Assembly: GCF_000559085.1 (NCBI RefSeq)
Contig: NZ_JALN02000001.1
Location: 5,084,001 to 5,148,000 of the forward strand
Direction: 5' to 3'
DNA from: Mycolicibacterium aromaticivorans JS19b1 = JCM 16368
Lineage (GTDB): Bacteria; Actinomycetota; Actinomycetes; Mycobacteriales; Mycobacteriaceae
DNA length: 64,000 nucleotides
Shown here piece after piece: positions 16,233-24,496 of the stretch; position 1 is the stretch's first letter; each line of letters opens with the position of its first letter. Position numbers and translations under genes: made by a program. Below the pieces are notes generated by a model, which saw nothing but the letters and a program-made list of their open reading frames with translations, made no database searches and had not been told where the DNA came from.

Positions 16233-16573
16233 GGCGTGCCCTCCTCGCCGGCGTGATTCCGCGAACCAAGCTCGACCAGCAGGACACCGGCGATGATCAA
16301 CCCGATCCCGGCGACGATCGGGACGGTGAACGGGTCACCGAAGATCACCGCCGCCAGGATGGCCGTCGCCGCGGTTCCCACCGCACCCCAGACGCCGTAG
16401 GCCACCCCGACCGGCATGCCGGCCCGCAGCACCAACGCCAGGAAGTAGAACGAGGCGAGGTAACCGCACACCACCAGAACCAGCCATGCCGAATGGTCTT
16501 GCGACGCGCGCAGCGACAGGGTGCCGGTGACCTCCACAGTGATAGCGGCCACCAGGAGCGCCCATTTCCGCAC
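16229..16573 (-). CDS. small multidrug resistance (SMR) transporter subunit, pair partner
   Basis: The 114-residue protein has the same four-helix plan and motifs ('AAITVEVTGTLSLRAS' with the key Glu, 'GMPVGVAYGVWGAVGT'), plus a short charged tail ('SRNHAGEEGTP') that its partner lacks. Different loop and tail charges in the two subunits are typical of heterodimeric SMR pairs with fixed, opposite membrane topology. It is the first gene of the two-gene operon. Upstream lie 162 bp shared with the divergent carboxylesterase gene. Confidence 0.87.
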   Translation of the reverse strand: MRKWALLVAAITVEVTGTLSLRASQDHSAWLVLVVCGYLASFYFLALVLRAGMPVGVAYGVWGAVGTAATAILAAVIFGDPFTVPIVAGIGLIIAGVLLVELGSRNHAGEEGTP

Positions 16574-16735
16574 GCCGGTCAGGATAGCTGGGCCGACAGG
16601 GTGTGGCCGCCGTCATAGCCGGCCGCCGCGGTGACCGGATATACCAGCGGCTGCGCGTCCAGACGTATTACCCGTCGGTAGCGTGGATGGGTGGTGTCGT
16701 TCATCGACATCGCATGACGTGGCAGGAGGACAGCG

Positions 16736-18289
16736 ATGACAGCGGACGCGAGCGTGCGGCCGATCGTGGACAGCCCGGTCGTCCAGACCCGCTACGGGCC
16801 GGTGCGCGGGGCCGACGACGGCCGGGTCACGACGTGGAAGGGCATTCGCTATGCCGCTCCGCCGGTCGGCGACCTGCGCTGGCGGGCACCTGTTCCTCCG
16901 CAGCCGTGGACCGAGGTCGCCGACGCGACGACGTTCGGTCCGGTCAGTCCTCAGCCGCGCAGCCCCATCCCGATGGGATTGGGCACCCACGCCGACGAGG
17001 ACTGCCTGTTCCTCAACATCTGGGCGCCGTCCGGGACCGGGGCGTCGGCCACCGGAGAGCCCAAGCCGGTGATGGTGTGGGTGCACGGCGGCGCCTACAT
17101 CTTCGGGTCGGGCAGCCAGCCGATGTACGACGGCACCGTGCTGGCCACCGGTTCCGACGTCGTCGTCGTCACGATCAACTACCGACTCGGCGCGCTGGGC
17201 TTCCTCGACCTCTCCTCGGCCGGGTTCGACAGCAACGTCGCGCTGCGTGACGTGCTGGCCGCGCTGCGCTGGGTCCAGGACAACATCGCCGAATTCGGCG
17301 GCGACCCGGACCGGGTGACGTTGTTCGGTGAGTCGGCCGGAGCCGCGATCACCACCACGCTGCTGGCGGTCCCGGAGGCGGCCGGTCTGTTTTCCAGAGC
17401 CATCGCCCAAAGCGCGCCGGCCACTTCGATCTACGGTGCCGAGCGTGCGGGCACGATGGCCGGGCTGTTCCTCGATCGGCTCGGCATGACAGCGGCCGAG
17501 GCGCACCGGGCCCCCGTAGAGACCCTGGTGGACGCGTCACAGCACGTTTTCGATCACGTCCCGGCCGCGACGCCCGGGTTGCTGGCGTTCGCGCCGACCG
17601 TCGACGGGGACCTCGTGCCGGACTACCCGGTCACGCTGGCCAGGGCCGGCAAGACGCACCCGGTGCCGCTGCTGATCGGCACCAACAAGAACGAGGCCGC
17701 ACTGTTCCGGCTGATGCGCTCACCCCTGATGCCGATCGCGCCCAAGGCGGTCCGCACGATGTTCAGCGAGATGGCCAACGACCAGCCCGGTCTGCAGCTG
17801 CCGACCGCCGAGCAGGTCAGTTCGGCATACCCGGCGAAGATGGCCCGGACCCGCAGCCTGTGGGTGGCCAGCGACGTCGGCTTCCGAATGCCGACGGTGT
17901 GGTTTGCCGAGGGACATACCGCCGTCGCGCCGGTCTACCTCTATCGATTCGATTGGGCCACACCACTTTTCAAGACGATCCGATTGGGTGCCGCACACGC
18001 CACCGAGCTGATCTATGTGTGGGGCAACCTGATCTCGGGTCCCCGCGACGTCACGTTCAAGCTCGGCGGACTCAAGACCGGCGAGGAACTGTCCGAGCGG
18101 ATGCGCGCCCGCTGGACGGCGTTCGCCGCCACCGGTGACCCGAACGTGCCGCTGGGTCAGCCGCACTGGGCGCCGTATCGGGACGGCGACCGCGCGACGC
18201 TGGTGATCGATCGCCGGGATCGCGTCGTCGACGACCTGGACCGGCCGATCCGGCAGGCCTGGGGCGACGAGGTGCTGAGCTTCCGCTAA
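16736..18289 (+). CDS. carboxylesterase family B (LipT/PnbA-like)
   Basis: The 517-residue protein is an alpha/beta-hydrolase of the type-B carboxylesterase family. It has 'TWKGIRYAAPPVGDLRWRAP', 'EDCLFLNIW', the oxyanion-hole region 'VWVHGGAYIFGSG', the nucleophile elbow 'FGESAGAAIT' with S200, an acidic residue in 'GTNKNEAALF' and a late 'AAHATELIYVWGN' histidine. It hydrolyses carboxylic esters; the natural substrate is unknown. No signal peptide is visible. The ATG at 16736 follows an AGGAGG ribosome site. It resembles M. tuberculosis LipT. Confidence 0.88.
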   Translation: MTADASVRPIVDSPVVQTRYGPVRGADDGRVTTWKGIRYAAPPVGDLRWRAPVPPQPWTEVADATTFGPVSPQPRSPIPMGLGTHADEDCLFLNIWAPSGTGASATGEPKPVMVWVHGGAYIFGSGSQPMYDGTVLATGSDVVVVTINYRLGALGFLDLSSAGFDSNVALRDVLAALRWVQDNIAEFGGDPDRVTLFGESAGAAITTTLLAVPEAAGLFSRAIAQSAPATSIYGAERAGTMAGLFLDRLGMTAAEAHRAPVETLVDASQHVFDHVPAATPGLLAFAPTVDGDLVPDYPVTLARAGKTHPVPLLIGTNKNEAALFRLMRSPLMPIAPKAVRTMFSEMANDQPGLQLPTAEQVSSAYPAKMARTRSLWVASDVGFRMPTVWFAEGHTAVAPVYLYRFDWATPLFKTIRLGAAHATELIYVWGNLISGPRDVTFKLGGLKTGEELSERMRARWTAFAATGDPNVPLGQPHWAPYRDGDRATLVIDRRDRVVDDLDRPIRQAWGDEVLSFR

Positions 18290-18305
18290 GGCTTCTTGAC
18301 GCCGT

Positions 18306-18335
18306 GTCTAACAACGGGCCCGGATCGCGTTAGAC
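18306..18335. promoter_or_regulatory. inverted repeat upstream of the sterol-desaturase-like gene
   Basis: GTCTAAC (18306-18312) and GTTAGAC (18329-18335) are perfect 7-bp arms 16 bp apart. They end 19 bp before the GTG start of the erg3-like gene. The right arm contains a -10-like TAGACT (18331-18336). The arrangement could be an operator overlapping the promoter, but no regulator can be named. Confidence 0.35.
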
Positions 18336-18354
18336 TCCCGCCGGGAGGTGTCGC

Positions 18355-19278
18355 GTGGATCGAATCGGTGAAGTGTTGTCCGTTCTCCCGCCGCAGATGC
18401 GTGAGCCGGTGCTGTTCGCGATCCCGTTCTTCCTCCTGCTGCTGATCCTCGAGTGGACCGCAGCCCGCAAGCTCGAACGGCTGACCGAGGCCGAACAACC
18501 CGCGTCCGGCGCCTACCACACGCGCGACGCGTGGGCCTCGATCTCGATGGGGCTCATGTCGGTGGCGACGATGGGCGCCTGGAAGTTCCTGGCCCTGCTC
18601 GGCTACGCCGCGCTGTACGCCTACGTCGCGCCATGGCACCTCTCGCCGACGACGTGGTACACGTGGGTGATCGCGATCGTCGGAGTGGATGTGCTGTTCT
18701 ACGTCTACCACCGCACCGCCCACCGGATCCGGCTGATCTGGGCCACCCATCAGGCGCACCACTCCAGCCGGTATTTCAACTTCGCGACCGCGCTGCGGCA
18801 GAAGTGGAATAACAGCGGCGAGATCATCATGTGGATTCCGTTGCCGCTGTTGGGTGTTCCGCCGTGGATGGTGTTCACCAGCTTCTCGGTCAGCCTGATC
18901 TACCAGTTCTGGATCCACACCGAACGCATCGACAAGCTGCCGCGGGCCTTCGAGTTCGTGTTCAACACGCCGTCACACCACCGGGTTCATCACGGGATGG
19001 ACCCGGAGTACCTCGACAAGAACTACGGCGGCATCCTGATCATCTGGGATCGCCTGTTCGGTACATTCCAGCCCGAACTGTTCCGACCGCACTACGGCCT
19101 CACCAAGCCGGTCACCACGTTCAACATCTGGACGTTGCAGACTCACGAGTACGCGGCGATCGCCCGCGACGTCCGCTCGGCGCGCCGCTGGCGTGACCGG
19201 CTGGGCTACGTCTTCGGTCCGCCCGGCTGGGCGCCCAGCGCCGCAGCGCAACCGGCGACTACGGTGGCCGCAAGCTAG
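18355..19278 (+). CDS. erg3: membrane sterol desaturase/fatty acid hydroxylase family di-iron enzyme
   Basis: The 307-residue membrane protein has the three His boxes of this family: H119-x3-H123 ('HRTAH'), H132-x2-H135-H136 ('HQAHH') and 'SHHRVHH' (H208-H213), which hold a di-iron centre. Several hydrophobic helices precede and separate them. It is very close to M. tuberculosis Rv1814, named Erg3 (C-5 sterol desaturase); mycobacteria are not known to make ergosterol, so the real substrate may be another lipid. The GTG start has a good GGGAGG ribosome site at 18343-18348. Confidence 0.88.
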   Translation: MDRIGEVLSVLPPQMREPVLFAIPFFLLLLILEWTAARKLERLTEAEQPASGAYHTRDAWASISMGLMSVATMGAWKFLALLGYAALYAYVAPWHLSPTTWYTWVIAIVGVDVLFYVYHRTAHRIRLIWATHQAHHSSRYFNFATALRQKWNNSGEIIMWIPLPLLGVPPWMVFTSFSVSLIYQFWIHTERIDKLPRAFEFVFNTPSHHRVHHGMDPEYLDKNYGGILIIWDRLFGTFQPELFRPHYGLTKPVTTFNIWTLQTHEYAAIARDVRSARRWRDRLGYVFGPPGWAPSAAAQPATTVAAS

Positions 19279-19311
19279 TCAACATCGGTGCTGTCATCGA
19301 GGATGGAGCCC

Positions 19312-19794
19312 ATGGAGGTCAAAGAAGTCCTGCTGCCCGGAGTCGGCCTGCGGTACGAGTTCGACAACGCCGATGGCAACCGCATCGGTGTGATCGCCCG
19401 GCGCAGCGGCGATTTCGAAGTCGTCGTCTACGGCGCCCCCGACCCCGACCAAGCGCGCCCGGTGTTCCGCCTCACCGACGAGGAAGCCGACGCGCTCGCC
19501 CAGATCCTAGGTGCCCCGCGGATGGTGGAGAGCTTCGCCGACTTGACCAAGGAAGTGCCCGGCCTCGACGCCGGCCAGGTCGAGATCGCGGCGGGGTCAC
19601 CGTTCGTCGACCGGCCGCTCGGCGATACCAAAGCCCGCACCCGCACCGGCGCGTCGATCGTGGCGATCGTGCGCGACGAAGAGGTGCTGGCCTCGCCGAA
19701 ACCCGACCAGGTGCTGCACGCCCGCGATGTTCTGGTCGTGATCGGCACCGAACACGGCATTTCCGGAGTCCGTCGAATCGTCGACCAAGGATGA
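19312..19794 (+). CDS. khtT: cation:proton antiporter regulatory subunit (KhtT-like, TrkA-C domain)
   Basis: This 160-residue cytosolic protein has an N-terminal small beta domain ('LLPGVGLRYEF', 'NRIGVIARRSGDFEVVVY') and a C-terminal TrkA_C/RCK-C domain (about residues 85-160: 'GASIVAIVRDEEVLASPKPDQVLHARDVLVVIG'). In Bacillus KhtT controls the KhtU K+/H+ antiporter. I prefer ATG 19312, 8 nt after a GAGGA ribosome site, over the ATG at 19303. The antiporter gene starts 5 bp downstream, making a two-gene KhtTU-type operon. Confidence 0.88.
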   Translation: MEVKEVLLPGVGLRYEFDNADGNRIGVIARRSGDFEVVVYGAPDPDQARPVFRLTDEEADALAQILGAPRMVESFADLTKEVPGLDAGQVEIAAGSPFVDRPLGDTKARTRTGASIVAIVRDEEVLASPKPDQVLHARDVLVVIGTEHGISGVRRIVDQG

Positions 19795-19799
19795 TCTGA

Positions 19800-20924
19800 G
19801 TGGCGGTGTCGGCGGCGCTACTGCTCGAGCTCGGCGTCATCTTCACGGTCCTGACCATCCTCGGAACCCTGGCGCGCCGGTTCGCGCTGTCACCGATCCC
19901 GCTCTACCTGCTCGCCGGACTGGCCCTGGGCAACGGCGGAATCGCGCCGGTCCCCGCGGCGGGGGAGTTCGTGTCGTCCGGCGCCACGATCGGCGTGGTG
20001 CTGCTCCTGCTGACCCTGGGCCTGGAGTTCTCCATCGGCGAGTTCGCGGCCAGCATGCGGCGACACCTGCCGTCGGCCGGCGTCGACCTCGTCCTCAACG
20101 CCACCCCGGGCGCGATCGCCGGCTGGCTGCTCGGCCTGAACGTCGTCGGCATCCTGGCGATGGCGGGCATCACGTTCATCTCCTCGTCGGGCGTGATCGC
20201 CCGGCTGCTCAACGACCTGAGCCGGTTGGGTAACCGGGAAACCCCTGCCGTGCTGTCGATTCTGGTCCTCGAGGACTTCGCGATGGCCGCCTATCTTCCG
20301 CTGCTGGCAGTGCTGGCGGCTGGCGGCACGTGGTGGGAGGCGCTGCTGTGGATGGCTGCCGCGATGGTCGCACTGGTGGTGGTTTTCGCGGCGTCATACC
20401 GCTGGGGCCACCATCTGGGCCGGCTGATCAGCCATCCCGACGACGAGCAGCTCCTGTTGCGCATCCTCGGACTGACCTTGCTGGTGGCGGCTGCCGCCGA
20501 ACATCTGCACGCCTCGGCCGCGGTGGGTGCGTTCCTGGTCGGATTGACGCTGACGGGGGATACCGCGGCGCGGGCCCGCGCCGTGCTGACCCCGCTGCGC
20601 GACCTGTTCGCGGCGGTGTTCTTCCTGGCGATCGGGCTGTCGGTGGCGCCGAGCGATCTGGTTCCCATGCTGCCGGCCGCCGTGCTGCTGGCGGTCGTCA
20701 CCGCGGTCACCAAGGTGGCCACCGGTGTGTATGCGGCCCGTCGCGACGGTGTCGGCAGGCCGGGCCAGCTGCGGGCGGGCACCGCACTGGTCGCCCGCGG
20801 CGAGTTCTCGCTGGTGATCATCGGGCTGGCGGGGACCACCGTCGCCGCGGTGGGAACCCTGGCCACGCCCTATGTTTTCGTCCTGGCCATCGTCGGGCCC
20901 CTGCTCGCACGGTTCGCCCGGTAG
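19800..20924 (+). CDS. khtU: K+/H+ antiporter membrane subunit (CPA2 family, KhtU/KefB-like)
   Basis: The 374-residue protein has about 11-12 hydrophobic helices and CPA2 features: 'PIPLYLLAGLALG' after helix 1, 'LLLLTLGLEFSIGEF', 'SSSGVIARLL', 'LEDFAMAAYL' and a C-terminal 'VARGEFSLVIIG'. It should exchange K+ (or another monovalent cation) for H+ across the plasma membrane. There is no cytosolic RCK tail; the preceding KhtT-like gene supplies that part. The start is GTG. Confidence 0.88.
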   Translation: MAVSAALLLELGVIFTVLTILGTLARRFALSPIPLYLLAGLALGNGGIAPVPAAGEFVSSGATIGVVLLLLTLGLEFSIGEFAASMRRHLPSAGVDLVLNATPGAIAGWLLGLNVVGILAMAGITFISSSGVIARLLNDLSRLGNRETPAVLSILVLEDFAMAAYLPLLAVLAAGGTWWEALLWMAAAMVALVVVFAASYRWGHHLGRLISHPDDEQLLLRILGLTLLVAAAAEHLHASAAVGAFLVGLTLTGDTAARARAVLTPLRDLFAAVFFLAIGLSVAPSDLVPMLPAAVLLAVVTAVTKVATGVYAARRDGVGRPGQLRAGTALVARGEFSLVIIGLAGTTVAAVGTLATPYVFVLAIVGPLLARFAR

Positions 20925-20951
20925 GACGGCCCGTCATGGCACCATGCTGGA

Positions 20952-22367
20952 GTGCAGACCGTATTCGACCGCGACGTCGACCCCGCCCTGATCGCCCGGG
21001 CGCTGGGCTCCGCCGCGTTCGGATCGATGTGGCTGGACTCGTCACTGGTCGCCCGTCCCGACTACCCCCGGCTGTCCGGCGACCTGACGTGTGACCTGCT
21101 TGTGGTCGGCGGCGGCTATGCCGGACTGTGGTCGGCTCTGCACGCGAAGGCACGCAACCCCGGATCGCGGGTGGTGCTGATCGAAGCCGAACAGGTCGGT
21201 TGGGCGGCATCGGGACGCAACGGCGGCTTCGTCGAGGCCAGCATCACCCACGGCGCCGAGAACGGAAAGTCGCGCTGGCCCACCGAGTTCGACCGCCTGG
21301 AGAAGCTCGGCCTGGCCAACCTCGACGGCATGCAGGCTGATATCGCCGCCCACGGCATGAACGTCGACTGGGAGCGCACCGGCATGCTCACGGTCGCCAC
21401 CGAACCGCATCAGGTCGAGTGGCTGGCCGAGGGCGCCGACGGCGGCGAGGGCCGGTTCCTGGCTCAAGCCGCGGTGCGCGCCGAGGTCGCCTCGCCGACC
21501 TATCAGGCCGGGCTGTGGGCGACCGACACCTGCGCGATCGTCCATCCGGCCAGGCTGGTCTTCGAGCTCGCCCGAGCCTGCTCGCAGGCCGGGGTCGAAG
21601 TCTTCGAACACACCGCGGCGACGTCGGTGCAACGCGAACAGCGGGGGATACGGGTGGAGACCTCCGCCGGGGTGTTCCAGGCCGACCAGGTTGTGTTGGC
21701 CACCAACGTGTTTCCGAGCCTGCTGAAGCGGAACCGGTTCCACACGATTCCGGTGTACGACTACGTGCTGTCCACCGAGCCGCTCACGAGCGACCAGTTG
21801 GAGCGCATCGGGTGGCCCAATCGGCAGGGCATCGGCGACAGCGCCAACCAGTTCCACTACTACCGCCTCTCGGCGGACAACCGCATCGTCTGGGGCGGCT
21901 ACGACGCCGTCTATCACTTTGGTCGTCGCGTCGACTCGATGTACGAAGACCGGCCAGAGAGCTACCGCAAGCTTGCCGCGCATTTCTTCATCACGTTCCC
22001 GCAACTCGAGGACGTCCGGTTCAGTCACCGCTGGGCCGGCGCGATCGACACCAACACCCGGTTCTGTGCGCACTGGGGGCTGGCCGGCCGAGGCCGGATC
22101 GCCTACGTCAACGGATTCACCGGTCTGGGTGTCGGCGCCGCACGGTTCGCCGCCGACGTCTGTCTGGATCTGCTCGACGGTCACCCCACTGAGCGGACCG
22201 AGCTGGAGATGGTCAACCGCAAGCCGTTGCCGTTCCCGCCCGAACCGATGGCCAGCGTGGGGATTCAGGCCACCCGGTGGTCGCTGGACCGGGCCGATCA
22301 CAACGAGGGCAAACGCAACCTCATCCTGCGCACCCTTGACCGGTTGGGCCTGGGGTTCGACTCCTAA
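20952..22367 (+). CDS. FAD-dependent amino-acid/amine oxidase-type oxidoreductase (DAO family)
   Basis: The 471-residue protein has the Rossmann FAD motif 'LLVVGGGYAGLWSALHA' near residue 51, then 'EAEQVGWAASGRNGGF', the classic DAO/GlpO-family contact with FAD. The C-terminal 'YVNGFTGLGVGAARFAADVCLDLL' is also typical. The family oxidises the C-N bond of secondary or primary amines (for example gamma-glutamylputrescine or sarcosine); this member resembles the PuuB-like group. No pathway gene adjoins it. The start is GTG 20952. Confidence 0.85.
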   Translation: MQTVFDRDVDPALIARALGSAAFGSMWLDSSLVARPDYPRLSGDLTCDLLVVGGGYAGLWSALHAKARNPGSRVVLIEAEQVGWAASGRNGGFVEASITHGAENGKSRWPTEFDRLEKLGLANLDGMQADIAAHGMNVDWERTGMLTVATEPHQVEWLAEGADGGEGRFLAQAAVRAEVASPTYQAGLWATDTCAIVHPARLVFELARACSQAGVEVFEHTAATSVQREQRGIRVETSAGVFQADQVVLATNVFPSLLKRNRFHTIPVYDYVLSTEPLTSDQLERIGWPNRQGIGDSANQFHYYRLSADNRIVWGGYDAVYHFGRRVDSMYEDRPESYRKLAAHFFITFPQLEDVRFSHRWAGAIDTNTRFCAHWGLAGRGRIAYVNGFTGLGVGAARFAADVCLDLLDGHPTERTELEMVNRKPLPFPPEPMASVGIQATRWSLDRADHNEGKRNLILRTLDRLGLGFDS

Positions 22368-22519
22368 CTCCGGCTTGTAACCCCATCTGCGGCGATTCCT
22401 GCGGCGACACGCCGGGTACGCCATAGTTCGTTGGTAACGATTTGAAATCGGCGCCGATACACAGTCGAGATACTTCCGCGGCGCGTCCTTGACGTACCGC
22501 CGACCGATCGGGGTGTAGG

Positions 22520-23212
22520 GTGACTCGTTTTTCACTGGGATTCGTCTCCACCGCAGCGGCCTTGGCCGCGTCCGCGATCATCGCTCCGCTGGCCCACGCC
22601 ACACCCGGTGTGGTCGTCTCGCCCGGGATGGAGATCCGCCAGGCCAGCAATGTCTGCACCCTCGGCTACGTCGATCCGGTGGCGCGCATCGCCTACTCGG
22701 CCGGTCACTGCCGGGCCGACGGACCGGTCACGGATCGCGACGGCCACTTCATCGGCATGGTGTCGGCGTTCCAGGACAACACACCTGACGGCGCCGTGGT
22801 GCGCACCGACCAGGTGATCTCCGACTACGAGACCATCACGCTGGCCGCCGACGTCGCGGTCAACAACATTCTTCCCGGCGGCCGCCAGCTGGTCGCCGAC
22901 GCCGCCCCGCCGATGGCCAACGGCCAGCCGGTCTGCCACTTCGGCGTGATCACCGGCGAGAGCTGCGGATCGATCGAGCGGGTCAACAACGGCTGGTTCA
23001 CCATGGAGAACGGCGTGGTCAGCCAGAAAGGCGACTCCGGCGGCCCGGTGTACATGCCGATCGACAACAACAAGGCCGTGATCGTCGGACTGTTCAACAG
23101 CACCTGGGGCAACCTCCCTGCGGCGGTGTCGTGGGTCGCCACCAGCCAGCAGGTGCGCGCCGGCGCCGACGTGGTCAACGTGGCCGCCGCCGAGCAGGCC
23201 AACGCCAACTAG
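22520..23212 (+). CDS. exported trypsin-like serine protease (Rv1815-like)
   Basis: The 230-residue protein starts with a Sec signal peptide (hydrophobic core 'LGFVSTAAALAASAIIAPLAHA', cleavage near residue 27). The mature part has a chymotrypsin-like triad: H63 in 'AYSAGHC', a candidate Asp in 'DGAVVRTD' or 'AADVAV', and S173 in 'KGDSGGPV'. C64 and later Cys residues can form disulfides. It resembles M. tuberculosis Rv1815. The 152 bp upstream (22368-22519) hold no element I can name. Its last 4 bp overlap the convergent DDN-like gene. Confidence 0.85.
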   Translation: MTRFSLGFVSTAAALAASAIIAPLAHATPGVVVSPGMEIRQASNVCTLGYVDPVARIAYSAGHCRADGPVTDRDGHFIGMVSAFQDNTPDGAVVRTDQVISDYETITLAADVAVNNILPGGRQLVADAAPPMANGQPVCHFGVITGESCGSIERVNNGWFTMENGVVSQKGDSGGPVYMPIDNNKAVIVGLFNSTWGNLPAAVSWVATSQQVRAGADVVNVAAAEQANAN

Positions 23213-23649
23213 CGCGCGAGCGCGAAGACCGGGATTACCGGTGCGGCCGAACGCAATTCGGCGGCCGTCGAGTCCGGTGTGAGGCCGGCGATGTGGCCCT
23301 TCACCTCCCAGTACCACCGGTCGAGATAACTCTTGAGCAGGGCCGGCTTGGCGTCGTCGTCGACCTCGGTGAGGGTGACGTGAGTGCGACGCCAACGCGG
23401 GCCGAGTTCCACTTCGCCTGCTGCCCGCGCATTGCGCGCCCACTGGGTGTTGCCGCGTGGGGAGACCAGGTACTCGGTGTCGCCGACCCGCAGCACGTTG
23501 ACCACCACGTTCTGTAGCGCGCCGGATTTACGGCCGCGCACGCGTAGCGCCCGCGTGCCCGCGATGCTGATGCCAGCCTCGGCGAGCCGGCGGATGACGG
23601 CGTTGGCCGCGCGGGCGGCGGCGTTCGGGCGGTCGTAGTGCTGGTTCAT
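23209..23649 (-). CDS. deazaflavin (F420)-dependent nitroreductase family protein (DDN-like)
   Basis: The 146-residue protein has the split beta-barrel pattern of the Ddn/AOR family: 'LRVRGRKSGALQNVVVNVL', 'YLVSPRGNTQWARNARAAGEVEL' and 'WYWEVKGHI'. Such proteins reduce substrates with F420H2; the substrate is unknown. It is divergent from a TetR gene across 109 bp that contains a strong palindrome, so TetR control is likely. I recall no equivalent at this place in M. tuberculosis, so it may be an insertion relative to that genome. Confidence 0.85.
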   Translation of the reverse strand: MNQHYDRPNAAARAANAVIRRLAEAGISIAGTRALRVRGRKSGALQNVVVNVLRVGDTEYLVSPRGNTQWARNARAAGEVELGPRWRRTHVTLTEVDDDAKPALLKSYLDRWYWEVKGHIAGLTPDSTAAELRSAAPVIPVFALAR

Positions 23650-23670
23650 GACGTGTCCTATCGACTCGAA

Positions 23671-23695
23671 GTTTGGAGAGCGGTGCTCTCAAAAC
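23671..23695. promoter_or_regulatory. TetR-type operator in the divergent intergenic region
   Basis: GTTTGGAGAGC (23671-23681) and GCTCTCAAAAC (23685-23695) are 11-bp arms with one mismatch around a 3-bp centre GGT. The palindrome lies between the divergent DDN-like gene (start 23649) and the TetR gene (start 23759), where an autoregulatory TetR operator is expected. Binding by this TetR is inference. Confidence 0.65.
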
Positions 23696-23758
23696 GAGGA
23701 TGCCAGCGAGGCCGCCGAAAAGCAAGAGCAGTGATCTCGGATATGACAGACTCGGTGC

Positions 23759-24451
23759 GTGGGGAAACGCGAGGACACGCGGCAGCGCATCGAAGCTCAG
23801 ATCGTCGAGCTCGGACGCCGGCAGCTGGCGACCGTGGGCGCGGCCGGACTGTCGGTGCGGGCTATCGCCCGCGAGCTGGGCATGGTGTCTTCGGCGGTGT
23901 ACCGCTATGTCGCCAGCCGTGATGCGCTGCTGACCCTCCTGCTGGTCGATGCCTACTCCGACCTCGCCGACGCGGTCGGGCAGGCGCGGGTGGCCGCCGA
24001 CGGCGGCTGGCGGGCCGACGTCGCGACCATCGCCCACGCGATCCGCCGCTGGGCGCTGGACCAGCCCGCCGAGTGGGCCCTGCTGTACGGCAGCCCCGTG
24101 CCGGGCTACAACGCCCCGGCCGAGCTGACCACCGGACCCGGCACCCGAGTGATCGGCATGCTGTTCGACGCGGTCGCCACCGGGGTGGCCACCGGCGATA
24201 TCGCCTTGACGGAACACCATGCCGCTCAACCGATGTCGACCGACCTGATGCATGTGCGGGAGGAATTCGGCTTTCCCGGTGACGATGCGCTGGTGATCCG
24301 GTGCACCGCGATCTGGGCCATGATGATCGGGGCCATCAGTCTCGAGGTCTTCGGTCAATACGGCAGCGACACCTTCACCGATCCTCGGGCGTTGTTCGAC
24401 GAGCAGCTGCAGCTGGCTGTCGACCTGCTGACCGCCGGAACGCAAAACTAG
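23759..24451 (+). CDS. TetR/AcrR-family transcriptional regulator (Rv1816-like)
   Basis: The 230-residue protein has an N-terminal TetR helix-turn-helix ('TRQRIEAQIVELGRRQLATVG', 'LSVRAIARELGMVSSAVYRYVASRDALLTLL', residues 6-58) and a C-terminal ligand domain (TetR_C_25-like). It resembles M. tuberculosis Rv1816. The ligand is unknown. The start is GTG 23759. The operator 64 bp upstream suggests control of itself and of the divergent DDN-like gene. Its stop overlaps the left arm of a KstR-type palindrome that serves the next gene. Confidence 0.88.
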   Translation: MGKREDTRQRIEAQIVELGRRQLATVGAAGLSVRAIARELGMVSSAVYRYVASRDALLTLLLVDAYSDLADAVGQARVAADGGWRADVATIAHAIRRWALDQPAEWALLYGSPVPGYNAPAELTTGPGTRVIGMLFDAVATGVATGDIALTEHHAAQPMSTDLMHVREEFGFPGDDALVIRCTAIWAMMIGAISLEVFGQYGSDTFTDPRALFDEQLQLAVDLLTAGTQN

Positions 24452-24463
24452 AACACGTTCTAG
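24448..24463 (+). promoter_or_regulatory. KstR-type palindrome and leaderless promoter for the VOC/flavoprotein pair
   Basis: CTAGAACACGTTCTAG is a perfect 7+2+7 palindrome and fits the published KstR motif TNNAACNNGTTNNA. It overlaps the TetR stop codon and lies 33 bp before the ATG of the VOC gene. A -10-like TATCCT (24484-24489) ends 7 nt before that ATG, so transcription would start at about the A of the ATG and give a leaderless mRNA; no ribosome site is visible. The palindrome covers the -35 region, consistent with repression. KstR controls cholesterol catabolism genes in mycobacteria and rhodococci. Confidence 0.6.
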
Positions 24464-24496
24464 CCACACCGGCGGGCCGGGGATATCCTCGAACCG

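Noticed and set aside
16663..16678. TACC-CGTC-GGTA dyad upstream of the carboxylesterase gene as a TetR operator
   Set aside because: The arms are only 4 bp long, which is expected by chance at this GC content.
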